A DNA stretch of 64,000 bases from PALSA-1296 sp038210275. GTDB taxonomy: Bacteria > Bacteroidota > Ignavibacteria > Palsa-1295. Shown piece by piece: positions 27,556-36,183 of this stretch. How positions within the stretch are numbered: the stretch's first letter is position 1; each line of letters begins with the position of its first letter. The position numbers and the translations under genes were made by a program. The stretch lies in the NCBI GenBank assembly GCA_038210275.1, contig JBBQWV010000001.1, forward strand, positions 62,001-126,000, given 5' to 3'. The notes under the pieces are model-generated. The model searched no databases. It had not been told where the DNA came from and was given only the letters and a program-made list of their open reading frames with translations.

Positions 27556-28383
27556 TTACTTTCCTTCACAATCGGTCACATATTCGTCCTTTTGCTTTGG
27601 ATGTTTGATATAATGTCTGTTATCATGGTGCGATCCAACCCAGCGCCAGCATTTACCATCACGAATTGTCGTAGATTGACGTAAAACGATAGCTGGATAT
27701 GCCCCTTTAAATGTTCGAGAACCGTTTTGAGCAGGTATGTTATCAAGTGTCACCGAATTGCTATAAAAAAAGCGCGACGTTGAATCGAACTTGAGCTTGT
27801 ATGTGCGCTTGTATGGTTTAACCTTATATTGATATTCTGACGGGCACGGACCACCCGGGTGTACATCTTCTGTGATCAGCAATTCATATCCTGCATTCTT
27901 TCCGCTTTTACCGACTCGAGCTTTTGTTTCATAGTCTTCGCAATATCCTGTGTATGAACAATACACTGCGGTAAGCTCGATGTGCCCGCTTGCTATACAG
28001 AAGATATACGTCTCACCAGATGTTGCTGATCCACGGCTTACTGCCTGATACGTTATGAAGGTCTGATAATATTCTTTGAAATCAGGTGTGTAGTGATCAA
28101 TACTTCCGGTCACGAATGTATCGATGCTTATGCCGTTGCGCTCTAAGATCATAAGCTGATTCTCAACTTGGAATGTGTATTCTGTTCCTGTGATAATGTC
28201 AAAAACTTTGCACGAAGGATTCATTGTGCTATCCAAAAAATGATCTATGTCATTATTAGATCTTCTGGTAGTATCAGTAATCTGACCTAGCGTTGGAGCA
28301 AGTTGTTCCTGACACCAAGTCATTCGAACCGAGAGCGAAATGAAAATTATAATCAGAACAGCCCAGTTGCTCTTAGTGAACAT
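27556..28383 (-). CDS. Secreted protein of unknown function between duplicated synthase ends
   Basis: Not recognised. The 275-residue product has a signal peptide (MFTKSNWAVLIIIFISLSV, cleavage near WCQ at about residue 25). The mature part has several cysteines (SCKVF, IFCIASG, YCSYTGYCED, GPCPSEY, DGKCWRW, DCEGK) and no T9SS tail. It starts three bases after the deoxyhypusine-synthase-family stop, while a copy of that gene's 3' end follows it, so it looks inserted at that site. Its tryptophan and cysteine pattern does not resemble the neighbours. Confidence 0.7.
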   Translation of the reverse strand: MFTKSNWAVLIIIFISLSVRMTWCQEQLAPTLGQITDTTRRSNNDIDHFLDSTMNPSCKVFDIITGTEYTFQVENQLMILERNGISIDTFVTGSIDHYTPDFKEYYQTFITYQAVSRGSATSGETYIFCIASGHIELTAVYCSYTGYCEDYETKARVGKSGKNAGYELLITEDVHPGGPCPSEYQYKVKPYKRTYKLKFDSTSRFFYSNSVTLDNIPAQNGSRTFKGAYPAIVLRQSTTIRDGKCWRWVGSHHDNRHYIKHPKQKDEYVTDCEGK

Positions 28384-28386
28384 ACT

Positions 28387-29361
28387 TTACCAACCCAAGA
28401 TCCATGCAAAGACCAGCGGGGCAACGATAGTCGCATCGCTTTCGATAATAAATTTCGGAGTATGGATATCGAGCTTGCCCCAGGTGATCTTTTCATTCGG
28501 AACGGCACCGCTATAGGAGCCATAGCTTGTCGTCGAATCGGAGATCTGGCAGAAATAACTCCAGAATGGAATATCGTGCATTTCCATATCCTGATAAAGC
28601 ATAGGAACAACACAGATAGGGAAGTCGCCTGCAATACCGCCGCCGATCTGAAAGAAGCCAACACCTTTGCCTGCGGAATTTTTAATATACCAATCGGCAA
28701 GCCAGACCATATATTCGATTCCGCTTTTCATCACTGATGGTTGTAATTCGCCTTTGATGCAATAGGATGCAAAAATATTTCCCATCGTTGAATCCTCCCA
28801 GCCCGGTACGATGATCGGAAGATTTTTTTCTGCGGCGGCGATCATCCACGAATCTTTCGTATCAATTTCGTAATGCTCTTTCATTACGCCTGAAAGCAAA
28901 AGTTTATACATATACTCATGCGGGAAATATCGCTCGCCGCTATCTTGCGCATCTTTCCAAAGTTTATGAATATGTTTTTGAATGCGGCGGAAAGCCTCTT
29001 CTTCAGGAATACATGTATCGGTCACGCGATTAAAGCCACCTTCGAGTAATTCCCATTCGTCCTTCGGAGAAAGATCACGGTAATGCGGCACACGCTTGTA
29101 ATGCGAATGCGCAACGAGATTCATAATGTCTTCTTCGAGATTCGCGCCGGTGCAGGTGATGATATCAACCTTTCCTTGACGGATCATCTCGGCAAGGGAG
29201 ATGCCAAGCTCAGCCGTGCTCATCGCTCCGGCAAGCGTGATCATCATCTTGCCATCTGCGGCAAGATGCGCTTCATAGCCTTTCGCCGCATCCATAAGGG
29301 CAGCAGCATTAAAGTGGCGATAGTGATGCTCGATAAAATTGGAAATCGGTCCTCTGGTCAT
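28387..29361 (-). CDS. Deoxyhypusine synthase family protein
   Basis: The 324-residue protein belongs to the NAD-dependent deoxyhypusine / homospermidine synthase family, which moves the aminobutyl group of spermidine to an acceptor. Seen: LAGAMSTAELGISLAEMIRQG near residues 43-63, TGANLEEDI near 71, GWEDSTMGN near 187, GKGVGFFQIGGGIAGDFPI near 231, and WGK near the end. Lys296 in ITWGKLD lines up with the catalytic lysine of eukaryotic DHS. Bacteria lack eIF5A, and many bacterial members make homospermidine or have other polyamine roles, so the acceptor is uncertain. Confidence 0.88.
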   Translation of the reverse strand: MTRGPISNFIEHHYRHFNAAALMDAAKGYEAHLAADGKMMITLAGAMSTAELGISLAEMIRQGKVDIITCTGANLEEDIMNLVAHSHYKRVPHYRDLSPKDEWELLEGGFNRVTDTCIPEEEAFRRIQKHIHKLWKDAQDSGERYFPHEYMYKLLLSGVMKEHYEIDTKDSWMIAAAEKNLPIIVPGWEDSTMGNIFASYCIKGELQPSVMKSGIEYMVWLADWYIKNSAGKGVGFFQIGGGIAGDFPICVVPMLYQDMEMHDIPFWSYFCQISDSTTSYGSYSGAVPNEKITWGKLDIHTPKFIIESDATIVAPLVFAWILGW

Positions 29362-29382
29362 TCTTGTAATTAATATATTTTT

Positions 29383-30840
29383 TTAATATCCTGCTCTCAA
29401 TAATTCTTCAGTGAATTGTTTGGTGTAGGTCGGCTTCACGGCTCCATAAAATTTTCCTGATGGCACTAAGCGTATCTCGCCGAAACTGGTCGGGTCGTTC
29501 TGGCGGAAGTTACTGGTTGCCTGCATCGTCACTTCTTCGGGATGTGATGGATTATCTATATCATACACAACTGTTGTAAATCCGAAGAATGGGAATTGCA
29601 GATCTTCTTTGCGGTCTATTTTATTATTCTTCTTTGCCGATTCATTGTTATCGAACATCATCTCACTTGATCTGTTCTCGAATGCTGTGATTGGATTTGA
29701 TTCGAATCCTAAAAAAGCAAAAGGAATACGAACCTTCAAGGTATATCCTATTACAATTCCGTTTGCCGTATCGCGATTAAAAGCTGACCGAATAAGTTTT
29801 CCTGCTTCTTGCTGTGCATCGGTCAGTGTGATCGCGCTGGAGATCGTAAGCTTCGCAGTTCTTCCGCCGACATCAGGTAATCCAAATGAGACATTGTAAA
29901 TATTCGAATCGGTTTCGGTGCGGAATGATGGCACCGTTCCTTTCTTCGTCTTCATGAGAAATCTATTCGCGGCCTGCCATGTATCGAACCATAAGGAAAC
30001 GCGATCGTTAGACTCTTGTTTCTCATTTCCGCCATAGACCTGATCATCATATACGGTGATGGAAAAATATAGGTAATCGTCATCAAAAGCAGTAAGTGCC
30101 CGGTGAATAGAAAGATCTTTGCTGTCTCGGCGATAGTCGCCGCCTTTAATGAGAAACTGTTTTGATGTATCGCTCATATCGCGTCCGTATCCTGGATAGA
30201 CGCTACGCAACCTACTATAAGCAGGGAAGGTATAATACTTTGCATCCATCATCGGCTGACCGTCCTTCGTTGCAAAGTAAGATTCTTTCGTAAAGAGTGT
30301 TTCGTAATCGCGATATTTCGAATGTCCCATCGCTTTTGCTTTAGGATTTACCGCAGGGATCTCTTCGTTTTGTGTTTCGTAATCATCAATGAGAATAACA
30401 TCTCCGGCATAAACAGAATATCCCTCTTGCTTCCACTGCGTGTCCTCTGATTTTTGAATGATGGTAACGACAGCACCTTCAGTCGTTAATCCGACTTCGA
30501 TCGGAGTTTCCACATAACTATATTTTTTTCGAAAGACATTCTTAAATGTTTTGTTGCTGTCATTGATAAGAAGATAGACAGTAACTTCTCGCGTCGGACT
30601 ATCAATGTCATACACCGACAGAGCCAGATCAGCAAGCGTATCGTTCGAGAAATCGCCAACGGCAAGCCCCCAGACGCGCTGTTCATCGTAGCGAACAGGG
30701 ATCTGCTCTCGCAGCGAGGCAAGCATTTTCTCATTAAATGTCAGGAGGAATCGCTCCCTTAGGCTGTCAATAGGCATACCCTGCGAAAACGCTATGCGGC
30801 TCAGAATGAGAACGAAAACTATGATGGTTAATCTTTTCAT
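29383..30840 (-). CDS. Secreted protein with FG-GAP-like and CBM9-like domains
   Basis: ATG 30840 begins a signal peptide (MKRLTIIVFVLILSRIAFSQ) and gives 485 residues; upstream codons to 30969 only translate the family A repeat and are rejected. Residues 45-110 (VWGLAVGDFSNDTLADLALS) look like an FG-GAP/VCBS unit. The central and C-terminal part (DDYLYFSITVYDDQV, SNDRVSLWFDTW, GYTLKVRIPFAFLGF) follows the pattern of family 9 carbohydrate-binding domains. No T9SS tail is evident. It has its own -7 element close to the start codon. Confidence 0.78.
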   Translation of the reverse strand: MKRLTIIVFVLILSRIAFSQGMPIDSLRERFLLTFNEKMLASLREQIPVRYDEQRVWGLAVGDFSNDTLADLALSVYDIDSPTREVTVYLLINDSNKTFKNVFRKKYSYVETPIEVGLTTEGAVVTIIQKSEDTQWKQEGYSVYAGDVILIDDYETQNEEIPAVNPKAKAMGHSKYRDYETLFTKESYFATKDGQPMMDAKYYTFPAYSRLRSVYPGYGRDMSDTSKQFLIKGGDYRRDSKDLSIHRALTAFDDDYLYFSITVYDDQVYGGNEKQESNDRVSLWFDTWQAANRFLMKTKKGTVPSFRTETDSNIYNVSFGLPDVGGRTAKLTISSAITLTDAQQEAGKLIRSAFNRDTANGIVIGYTLKVRIPFAFLGFESNPITAFENRSSEMMFDNNESAKKNNKIDRKEDLQFPFFGFTTVVYDIDNPSHPEEVTMQATSNFRQNDPTSFGEIRLVPSGKFYGAVKPTYTKQFTEELLRAGY

Positions 30841-30845
30841 GAATT

Positions 30846-30854
30846 GCAAAAATA
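30846..30854 (-). promoter_or_regulatory. Bacteroidota-type -7 element before the CBM9-like gene
   Basis: On the minus strand TATTTTTGC lies only five bases upstream of the ATG at 30840. This predicts a leaderless or nearly leaderless transcript, like the elements before 6549 and 49304. Confidence 0.5.
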
Positions 30855-30895
30855 CGGCGGAAGGGAACTTAGGGCAGTAGAAAGTCCCTATTATG

Positions 30896-31018
30896 GTGTC
30901 ATTGCGAGAAGTCGCGAAGCGACGACGAAGCAATCTCCTGATAGTTTGTAGCACGTTAAAGTCTGCCATTATTTAGGGGATTGCTTCGTCGGGCTGAAGC
31001 CCTTCCTCGCAATGACAC
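30896..31018. repeat. Family A dispersed palindromic repeat, complete unit
   Basis: Termini GTGTCATTGCGAG and CTCGCAATGACAC. The arms hold GTCGCGAAGCGAC (left) and GGGCTGAAGCCC (right), so the unit is inverted relative to the one at 1352-1472. It lies between the divergent CBM9-like gene and leuS. Confidence 0.9.
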
Positions 31019-31075
31019 TATGATATTAAAAAAAGGATTAAAACACAAAACTCATAATTCAAAACTACCCAACGA

Positions 31076-33691
31076 ATGCCTTATCCGTTTCAAACAATCG
31101 AAAAAAAATGGCAGGATCACTGGAATGCTCACGAAAGCAATAAAGTAGCACGCGATCCGGGGAAGCCAAAGTATTATGTGATGTCCATGCTGCCTTATCC
31201 ATCCGGTGCCGGATTGCACATGGGGCATCCGATCGGTTATACAGGCTGCGACATCGTGGCACGGTATAAGCGTATGTCGGGCTTTAACGTTCTGCACCCA
31301 ATGGGATGGGATGCATTCGGTTTGCCGGCTGAACAATATGCTGTCAAAAATAAACTCCATCCACGGACGACAACAGAGGCGAACATAAAAAATTTCCGCA
31401 AGCAACTTGATGCACTTGGCTTTGGATATGACTGGTCGCGGCAGATAGACACAACCGATCCGGAGTTTTTCAAATGGACGCAGTGGATATTTCTCAAAAT
31501 TTACAATTCGTATTTCGATAAGAAGGAGAATAAAGCAAAGCCGACTGAAAATCTGGTCAAGCTTTTTGAAGCAAGCGGCTCGGCAAATATTCCGGTTCAG
31601 AAACCACGCGACTTCAAAGAATTTTCTTCTAATGAGTGGAATAATTTTTCCGGCAAAGAAAGATCTGCCGTGCTTTCGCATTTTCGTTTAGCATTTATTT
31701 CCGATGCGCCGGTTAATTGGTGTCCTGAACTTGGGACTGTGTTTGCCAATGAAGAAGTTGCCGAGCAGCAGGAAAAAGGATTTACCGTTGTTCGCCGCAA
31801 TATGCGCCAATGGATGCTGCGCATTACCGCGTATGCTGATAGATTGCTCGAAGATCTGAATTTGCTGGACTGGCCCTCATCAACAATGGAGCAGCAGCGC
31901 AATTGGATAGGCAAAAGTATTGGCGCTGAAATTGATTTTGCGGTTCAGGGTTATGCAAAAGTCCGTGTATTTACGACGCGACCTGATACGCTTTTCGGTG
32001 CAACCTATATGGTGCTTGCGCCTGAGCATCCGCTTGTCAAACAAATTTCTACGGAAGTAGAAAAAACTTCTGTGCAAAATTATATTGATCAAGTTGCTCG
32101 CAAGAGCGACTTGGAGCGTACCGGCACAGAGAAAAAGAAAACCGGAGTTTTTACGGGAGCCTACGCGATTAATCCTGCAACCGAAAAACCGATTCCGATC
32201 TGGATCGCCGATTATGTGCTGATGAGTTACGGCACTGGCGCTATCATGTCAGTACCCGGACACGATGAAAGAGATTTTGAATTTGCGCAGCAATTTGATC
32301 TGCCGATCAAATTAGTCGTTAGTCGTCAGTCGTTAGTCGTTAGCAGAGAGGAAAATGTTAATGAAGTTTTTACGGAAGAAGGATTTGTCGTAAATTCCGG
32401 ATTCTTGGATGGACTTGCTACTGTTGATGCTAAAGCAAAGATGATCTCTTGGCTGGAAGAGAAAGGCATTGGTACAAAATCTATAAAATATAAATTACGC
32501 GACTGGCTTTTTTCTCGGCAGAGATATTGGGGCGAGCCTTTTCCGATTATTTATATAGATGATGGTGACGGCGAATATGCAAAAGCTTTGCCGGAATCGT
32601 CTCTGCCAATCACGTTGCCGGAAGTTGAATCCTATAGCCCAAGTGGCACAGGGGAATCTCCGCTTGCAATTATTTCTGATTGGGTGAATACAACCGATCC
32701 TGAAACCGGAAAACCAGCTAAGCGCGAAACGAACACCATGCCGCAATGGGCTGGTTCGTCGTGGTATTATTTGCGTTATGCTGATCCGAAAAATTCCGAT
32801 GCGCTGATCTCGAAAGAGAATGATGCATATTGGAATCCAGTCGATCTGTATATCGGCGGCAATGAACACGCTGTTACGCATTTACTCTATGCAAGATTTT
32901 GGCATAAAATACTTTTCGATCATGGCATCGTGCATTATCCCGAACCGTTCAAACGGCTTTTTCATCAGGGAATGCTGCTTGGCGAGAACGGCGTGAAGAT
33001 GTCGAAGTCGCTCGGTAACGTTGTCAATCCTGAGGACGTGATCACGGGTTACGGAGCAGATACTGTGCGTATGTACCTGATATTCTTAGGACCGCTTGAA
33101 CAAGGAGGACCTTGGAATACACAAGGGATCGCAGGCGTGCATCGCTTCCTGAATCGCCTGTGGAGATTTGTTGCAAATGATGAAGGCGAAACTCAGCCTC
33201 AAAGAATCACCGATGCGCCGCTGACAAAACAGCAAGAGCGCGTCATGCATCAAACGATCAGAAAAGTCGGGGAAGATATAGACGCGCTGCGTTTGAATAC
33301 AGCGATCAGTGCGATGATGATCTTCATCAACGAAATTCCATCCGATGTGCCTGCTCCACGGGAAGCAGTCGAAACGCTTATCAAACTTGCATCGCCTTTC
33401 GCGCCGCATATTACTGAAGAACTCTGGTCGCGTCTCGGAAAAGAAGGCTCTGTCTTTGATTCACCGTGGTCCAAATACGATGAATCGAAAACACAAGTTG
33501 ATACCGTGACGATCGTTTTGCAAGTCAACGGAAAAATTCGTGATAAGCTTGAAGTCCCTGTTGGTCTGAGCCGCGAAGACCTCGAAAAATTTGCAACCGA
33601 TAGCGAACGCGTCCAAAAACACGTTGGCGGAATGGAGATCAAAAAGGTTATCGTCGTACCAAATAAATTGGTGAATGTGGTGGTGGGATAA
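31076..33691 (+). CDS. leuS: Leucyl-tRNA synthetase
   Basis: Class I synthetase that attaches leucine to tRNA-Leu and edits mischarged products. The 871 residues include the HIGH-type motif HMGH (48-51) after LPYPSGAGL, the zinc/CP1 region, GTGAIMSVPGHDERDFEFA near 385-403 at the end of the editing domain, and KMSKS at 641-645. A short simple repeat built from AGTCGTT units (32312-32344) encodes LVVSRQSLVVS right after the editing domain, where relatives have a variable loop. The C-terminal anticodon domain is complete. The gene ends exactly next to the convergent T9SS gene. Confidence 0.96.
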   Translation: MPYPFQTIEKKWQDHWNAHESNKVARDPGKPKYYVMSMLPYPSGAGLHMGHPIGYTGCDIVARYKRMSGFNVLHPMGWDAFGLPAEQYAVKNKLHPRTTTEANIKNFRKQLDALGFGYDWSRQIDTTDPEFFKWTQWIFLKIYNSYFDKKENKAKPTENLVKLFEASGSANIPVQKPRDFKEFSSNEWNNFSGKERSAVLSHFRLAFISDAPVNWCPELGTVFANEEVAEQQEKGFTVVRRNMRQWMLRITAYADRLLEDLNLLDWPSSTMEQQRNWIGKSIGAEIDFAVQGYAKVRVFTTRPDTLFGATYMVLAPEHPLVKQISTEVEKTSVQNYIDQVARKSDLERTGTEKKKTGVFTGAYAINPATEKPIPIWIADYVLMSYGTGAIMSVPGHDERDFEFAQQFDLPIKLVVSRQSLVVSREENVNEVFTEEGFVVNSGFLDGLATVDAKAKMISWLEEKGIGTKSIKYKLRDWLFSRQRYWGEPFPIIYIDDGDGEYAKALPESSLPITLPEVESYSPSGTGESPLAIISDWVNTTDPETGKPAKRETNTMPQWAGSSWYYLRYADPKNSDALISKENDAYWNPVDLYIGGNEHAVTHLLYARFWHKILFDHGIVHYPEPFKRLFHQGMLLGENGVKMSKSLGNVVNPEDVITGYGADTVRMYLIFLGPLEQGGPWNTQGIAGVHRFLNRLWRFVANDEGETQPQRITDAPLTKQQERVMHQTIRKVGEDIDALRLNTAISAMMIFINEIPSDVPAPREAVETLIKLASPFAPHITEELWSRLGKEGSVFDSPWSKYDESKTQVDTVTIVLQVNGKIRDKLEVPVGLSREDLEKFATDSERVQKHVGGMEIKKVIVVPNKLVNVVVG
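32312..32344. repeat. Simple repeat of AGTCGTT-like units inside leuS
   Basis: TTAGTCGTTAGTCGT, CAGTCGT and TAGTCGTTAGC follow each other without loss of frame and code for LVVSRQSLVVS. The unit pattern is unlike the surrounding coding sequence and looks like an intergenic-type simple repeat that entered the gene. Confidence 0.7.
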
Positions 33692-35266
33692 TCACTCCTT
33701 CACCAATTTTGCTCGAGCAACAACCCCAGTCTCATTCTGTAGCTCGACGAAATACACTCCTGCTAGGCATTCGGAAGCATCAAAAAGAATATCCTGCTTT
33801 GTGCGGGTCAGAATTATTTTTTCATGCTTAATCGTATTGCCAAGAAGATCGCGGAGAAAAATGGTGTAGGGGGCGGGGGGGATGGAAGCATTTATTGAGA
33901 TCGTAAATGACGTTGAAGAAATAAGAGGATTTGGGAAAAGTGTTATAGCATCCTCATTCACCTTTGTCATCTTTACCGACGCTTGATCGCAGAGATCGAT
34001 AATTGTACCATTAAGTTCTCTATTCATCGTGAATAATGGAGTATCAAGAACAACTCCGAAATGAAGTGTTAGTCCTGATCCGGGTCGTAGCTGTCCTGAA
34101 TTAAATTCGGTGAATAGATTAGTGGTTAGGTTACAGCCATTAAGTGTTGAATCAAGTTTAACTAATATCATTCCTCCCGTCGTTTTTGTTATTAAATTTC
34201 CTACTTTGCCGGAGAATACAAAACCACCGTCGGATGAATGGATTATTGAGTTAGAAAAAAAATCAGTGGCTCCGCCAAGTGTTTTTAGGATTTTCCCTTT
34301 GCCATCTTTATCCATTTGCAGGATCATAACTCCCGTAGGATTACCGAAACAAAGTATGACAAGATCACCGTTATCTCCTTCGACGATAGACTGACCTTCT
34401 TCAAATCCAAAACCATCGATCTCCTTTGACCAGAGTAGCGATCCGCGATCATCGAATTTTGCTGCGTAAATATTTTTATTATCTTGAGAGACTTCTGTTG
34501 TTCCGCATACGACGAATCCGCCATCCGATGTTATACATGAAGAATTACCAAATACTGCAGAGTTGGTTAGAATGGTTTGATATGCTACAACTTCGCTATT
34601 GAGATGTAATTCCATGATACTCAAATTTGCTTTCCCTTCAGTTGTATAACCTATAATAATATAGGCAGTATCGTTTAGCTGCATCATTGATCGAGGGGTG
34701 AAAGGTGCAGGTCCTGTGGCGATTAAATGCTCTGACCATTTTACTGAGCCGTTGCTACCAATTCTAATTGCAAAAGGAGCACTTGTATTGCCATCATATC
34801 CAACAATGATACAGCCGCCGTCTTTGCAAGGGGACAAACAAGGTGATGGCGATTGATTGCGGTATGATCTCATCCAGATCGTATTGCCGATGGAGTCAAA
34901 CTTCATCACGAATACTCTTCCCACGCTATCAATGTTCAAATATCCTTCGGCAAAAAAATAACCATCCGATGACGAAGTTAATGTGAGAATCTGTCCGTGG
35001 AAACCGATACTTCCTATTTCTTGCCAGAGTATTTCTCCACCAGATCCGAATTTCAGGAGGCATGGAGTAGGTAAGTTTTGGTCAATTCCTGTCGCACCAT
35101 ATTTGTAACTGCCGACCATATATCCGCCATCGGATGTTTGAATGAGTGAGCTACCCGATGCAAACGCATCAAATTGGATTTCTTTTTCAAACGTCCTTTG
35201 CCCCATCACAGGCATTGCCGATATGGCCAGGAGGAATATAACCAAATATGTAATTTTGTGGAGCAT
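33692..35266 (-). CDS. T9SS cargo with repeated SSDGGY-type propeller motifs
   Basis: ATG 35266 begins a signal peptide (MLHKITYLVIFLLAISAMPV, cleavage after MGQ) and gives 524 residues; the open frame to 35374 is not signal-like. At least six repeats of the form TSDGGY(M/F)VxG occur (SLIQTSDGGYMVG, TSSDGYFFAEG, CKDGGCIIVG, ITSDGGFVVCG, HSSDGGFVFSG), suggesting a beta-propeller. The C-terminus (ALFPNPLISSTSF to RAKLVKE) is a T9SS sorting domain. It is convergent with leuS with no bases between the two stop codons. Confidence 0.85.
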   Translation of the reverse strand: MLHKITYLVIFLLAISAMPVMGQRTFEKEIQFDAFASGSSLIQTSDGGYMVGSYKYGATGIDQNLPTPCLLKFGSGGEILWQEIGSIGFHGQILTLTSSSDGYFFAEGYLNIDSVGRVFVMKFDSIGNTIWMRSYRNQSPSPCLSPCKDGGCIIVGYDGNTSAPFAIRIGSNGSVKWSEHLIATGPAPFTPRSMMQLNDTAYIIIGYTTEGKANLSIMELHLNSEVVAYQTILTNSAVFGNSSCITSDGGFVVCGTTEVSQDNKNIYAAKFDDRGSLLWSKEIDGFGFEEGQSIVEGDNGDLVILCFGNPTGVMILQMDKDGKGKILKTLGGATDFFSNSIIHSSDGGFVFSGKVGNLITKTTGGMILVKLDSTLNGCNLTTNLFTEFNSGQLRPGSGLTLHFGVVLDTPLFTMNRELNGTIIDLCDQASVKMTKVNEDAITLFPNPLISSTSFTISINASIPPAPYTIFLRDLLGNTIKHEKIILTRTKQDILFDASECLAGVYFVELQNETGVVARAKLVKE

Positions 35267-35704
35267 GATGATGATACGAAAATAACAGATTTTTTCTTGC
35301 TGAGCTTCATTTTCATCAAATAGGCACCTATCCAAAAAAATATTTTCATTTTTTTTGCCCTTATAAATCAACAACTTAATAGGTGCTTACTAAGGTTTTC
35401 TTAAAATGCGATTAGGATTTGAAGAATATATTTCGAATATTTGCATTCGAAAGTTCAACATTATGTATTTTATCGCAAAATAACCTACGATGTTTTGCGT
35501 ATAATACATACAGAAACCCACAATCCAGCCTTCTATTCCTTTTGATATTTTGCTTCGATGGCACTTAGAGCGTAATCCTCGCCGATAAATGGAAAAATAA
35601 AAAGAGAGATATTGGGAGTAGCTATGAGCTATGAGGACTGAGCTATGAGTTAACTAACCACCACTCTTAATCTCTAATCTGGAGATTTATAACTACGATA
35701 ACTA

Positions 35705-35750
35705 TTTGAGATTGCCACGTCGTCCGCAAGCGGACTCCTCGCAATGACAC
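35705..35750. repeat. Half unit of the family A repeat
   Basis: ATTGCCACGTCGTCCGCAAGCGGACTCCTCGCAATGACAC-type right arm, with inner hairpin GTCCGCAAGCGGAC. The left arm is missing. The same right arm closes the window at 63960-64000. Confidence 0.8.
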
Positions 35751-35886
35751 CTTTTTTTTACTAACTACTAAACTACAAAACTAACAACTACTAAACTACC
35801 TAACTGTTTTCTTGATCGGAGAGTGATCCTCAGAAGGGATATCGCTGCGATCTGTTCATTGACAATTTAATAAACAAGTCAAAAGT

Positions 35887-35939
35887 CAAAACTTTAAAGT
35901 CAAAAAAGGGGTCGCTACCCTTTTGACTTTTGAGTTTTG
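35887..35939. repeat. Long imperfect hairpin in gene-free region
   Basis: CAAAACTTTAAAGTCAAAA (35887-35905) and its complement TTTTGACTTTTGAGTTTTG (35921-35939) flank a GGG/CCC inner stem around a GTCGCTA loop. It could be a bidirectional terminator, but no gene ends beside it. Confidence 0.6.
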
Positions 35940-36183
35940 TTTTCGCTCGCAGGCTAAAGCCACGCTGCTACCTGGGATTTTATAATCCAGAAAATCCTTC
36001 TTTATCCTGCTAATCTTGGTTCAAATCACAGTTCAGACAAAAGGGATTGGACGCGCGGACTAAGAGACCGCCCCACTGGAGAAGTGTATTTGCTAGCAAA
36101 TTCCGAACTCCGAAACTCCAAAACTTCTCCAAAAAACACGGGGCTTTTTTGGACTCGGAAAATGTTTGAGTCGCTATACTTCA

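Larger units (their letters stand above)
35267..36183. other. Gene-free repeat-rich region
   Basis: I found no credible gene in these 900 bases. They hold a half family A repeat (35705-35750), a run of ACTA/AACTAC-type simple repeats (35757-35806), a long hairpin (35887-35939), a segment of TCCTGCTAATCTTGGTTCA type (about 35970-36040) that reads like another dispersed repeat, and a degenerate family C unit (about 36051-36078). Several small palindromes such as ATAGGCACCTAT (35318-35329) also occur. Confidence 0.7.

Noticed and set aside
30841..30969. N-terminal extension of the CBM9-like protein
   Set aside because: It reads through a family A repeat and lacks signal character; MKRLTIIVF at 30840 is a normal signal start.
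32312..32344. Frameshift in leuS at the AGTCGTT repeat
   Set aside because: The frame is kept through the repeat and the KMSKS and C-terminal domains follow normally.
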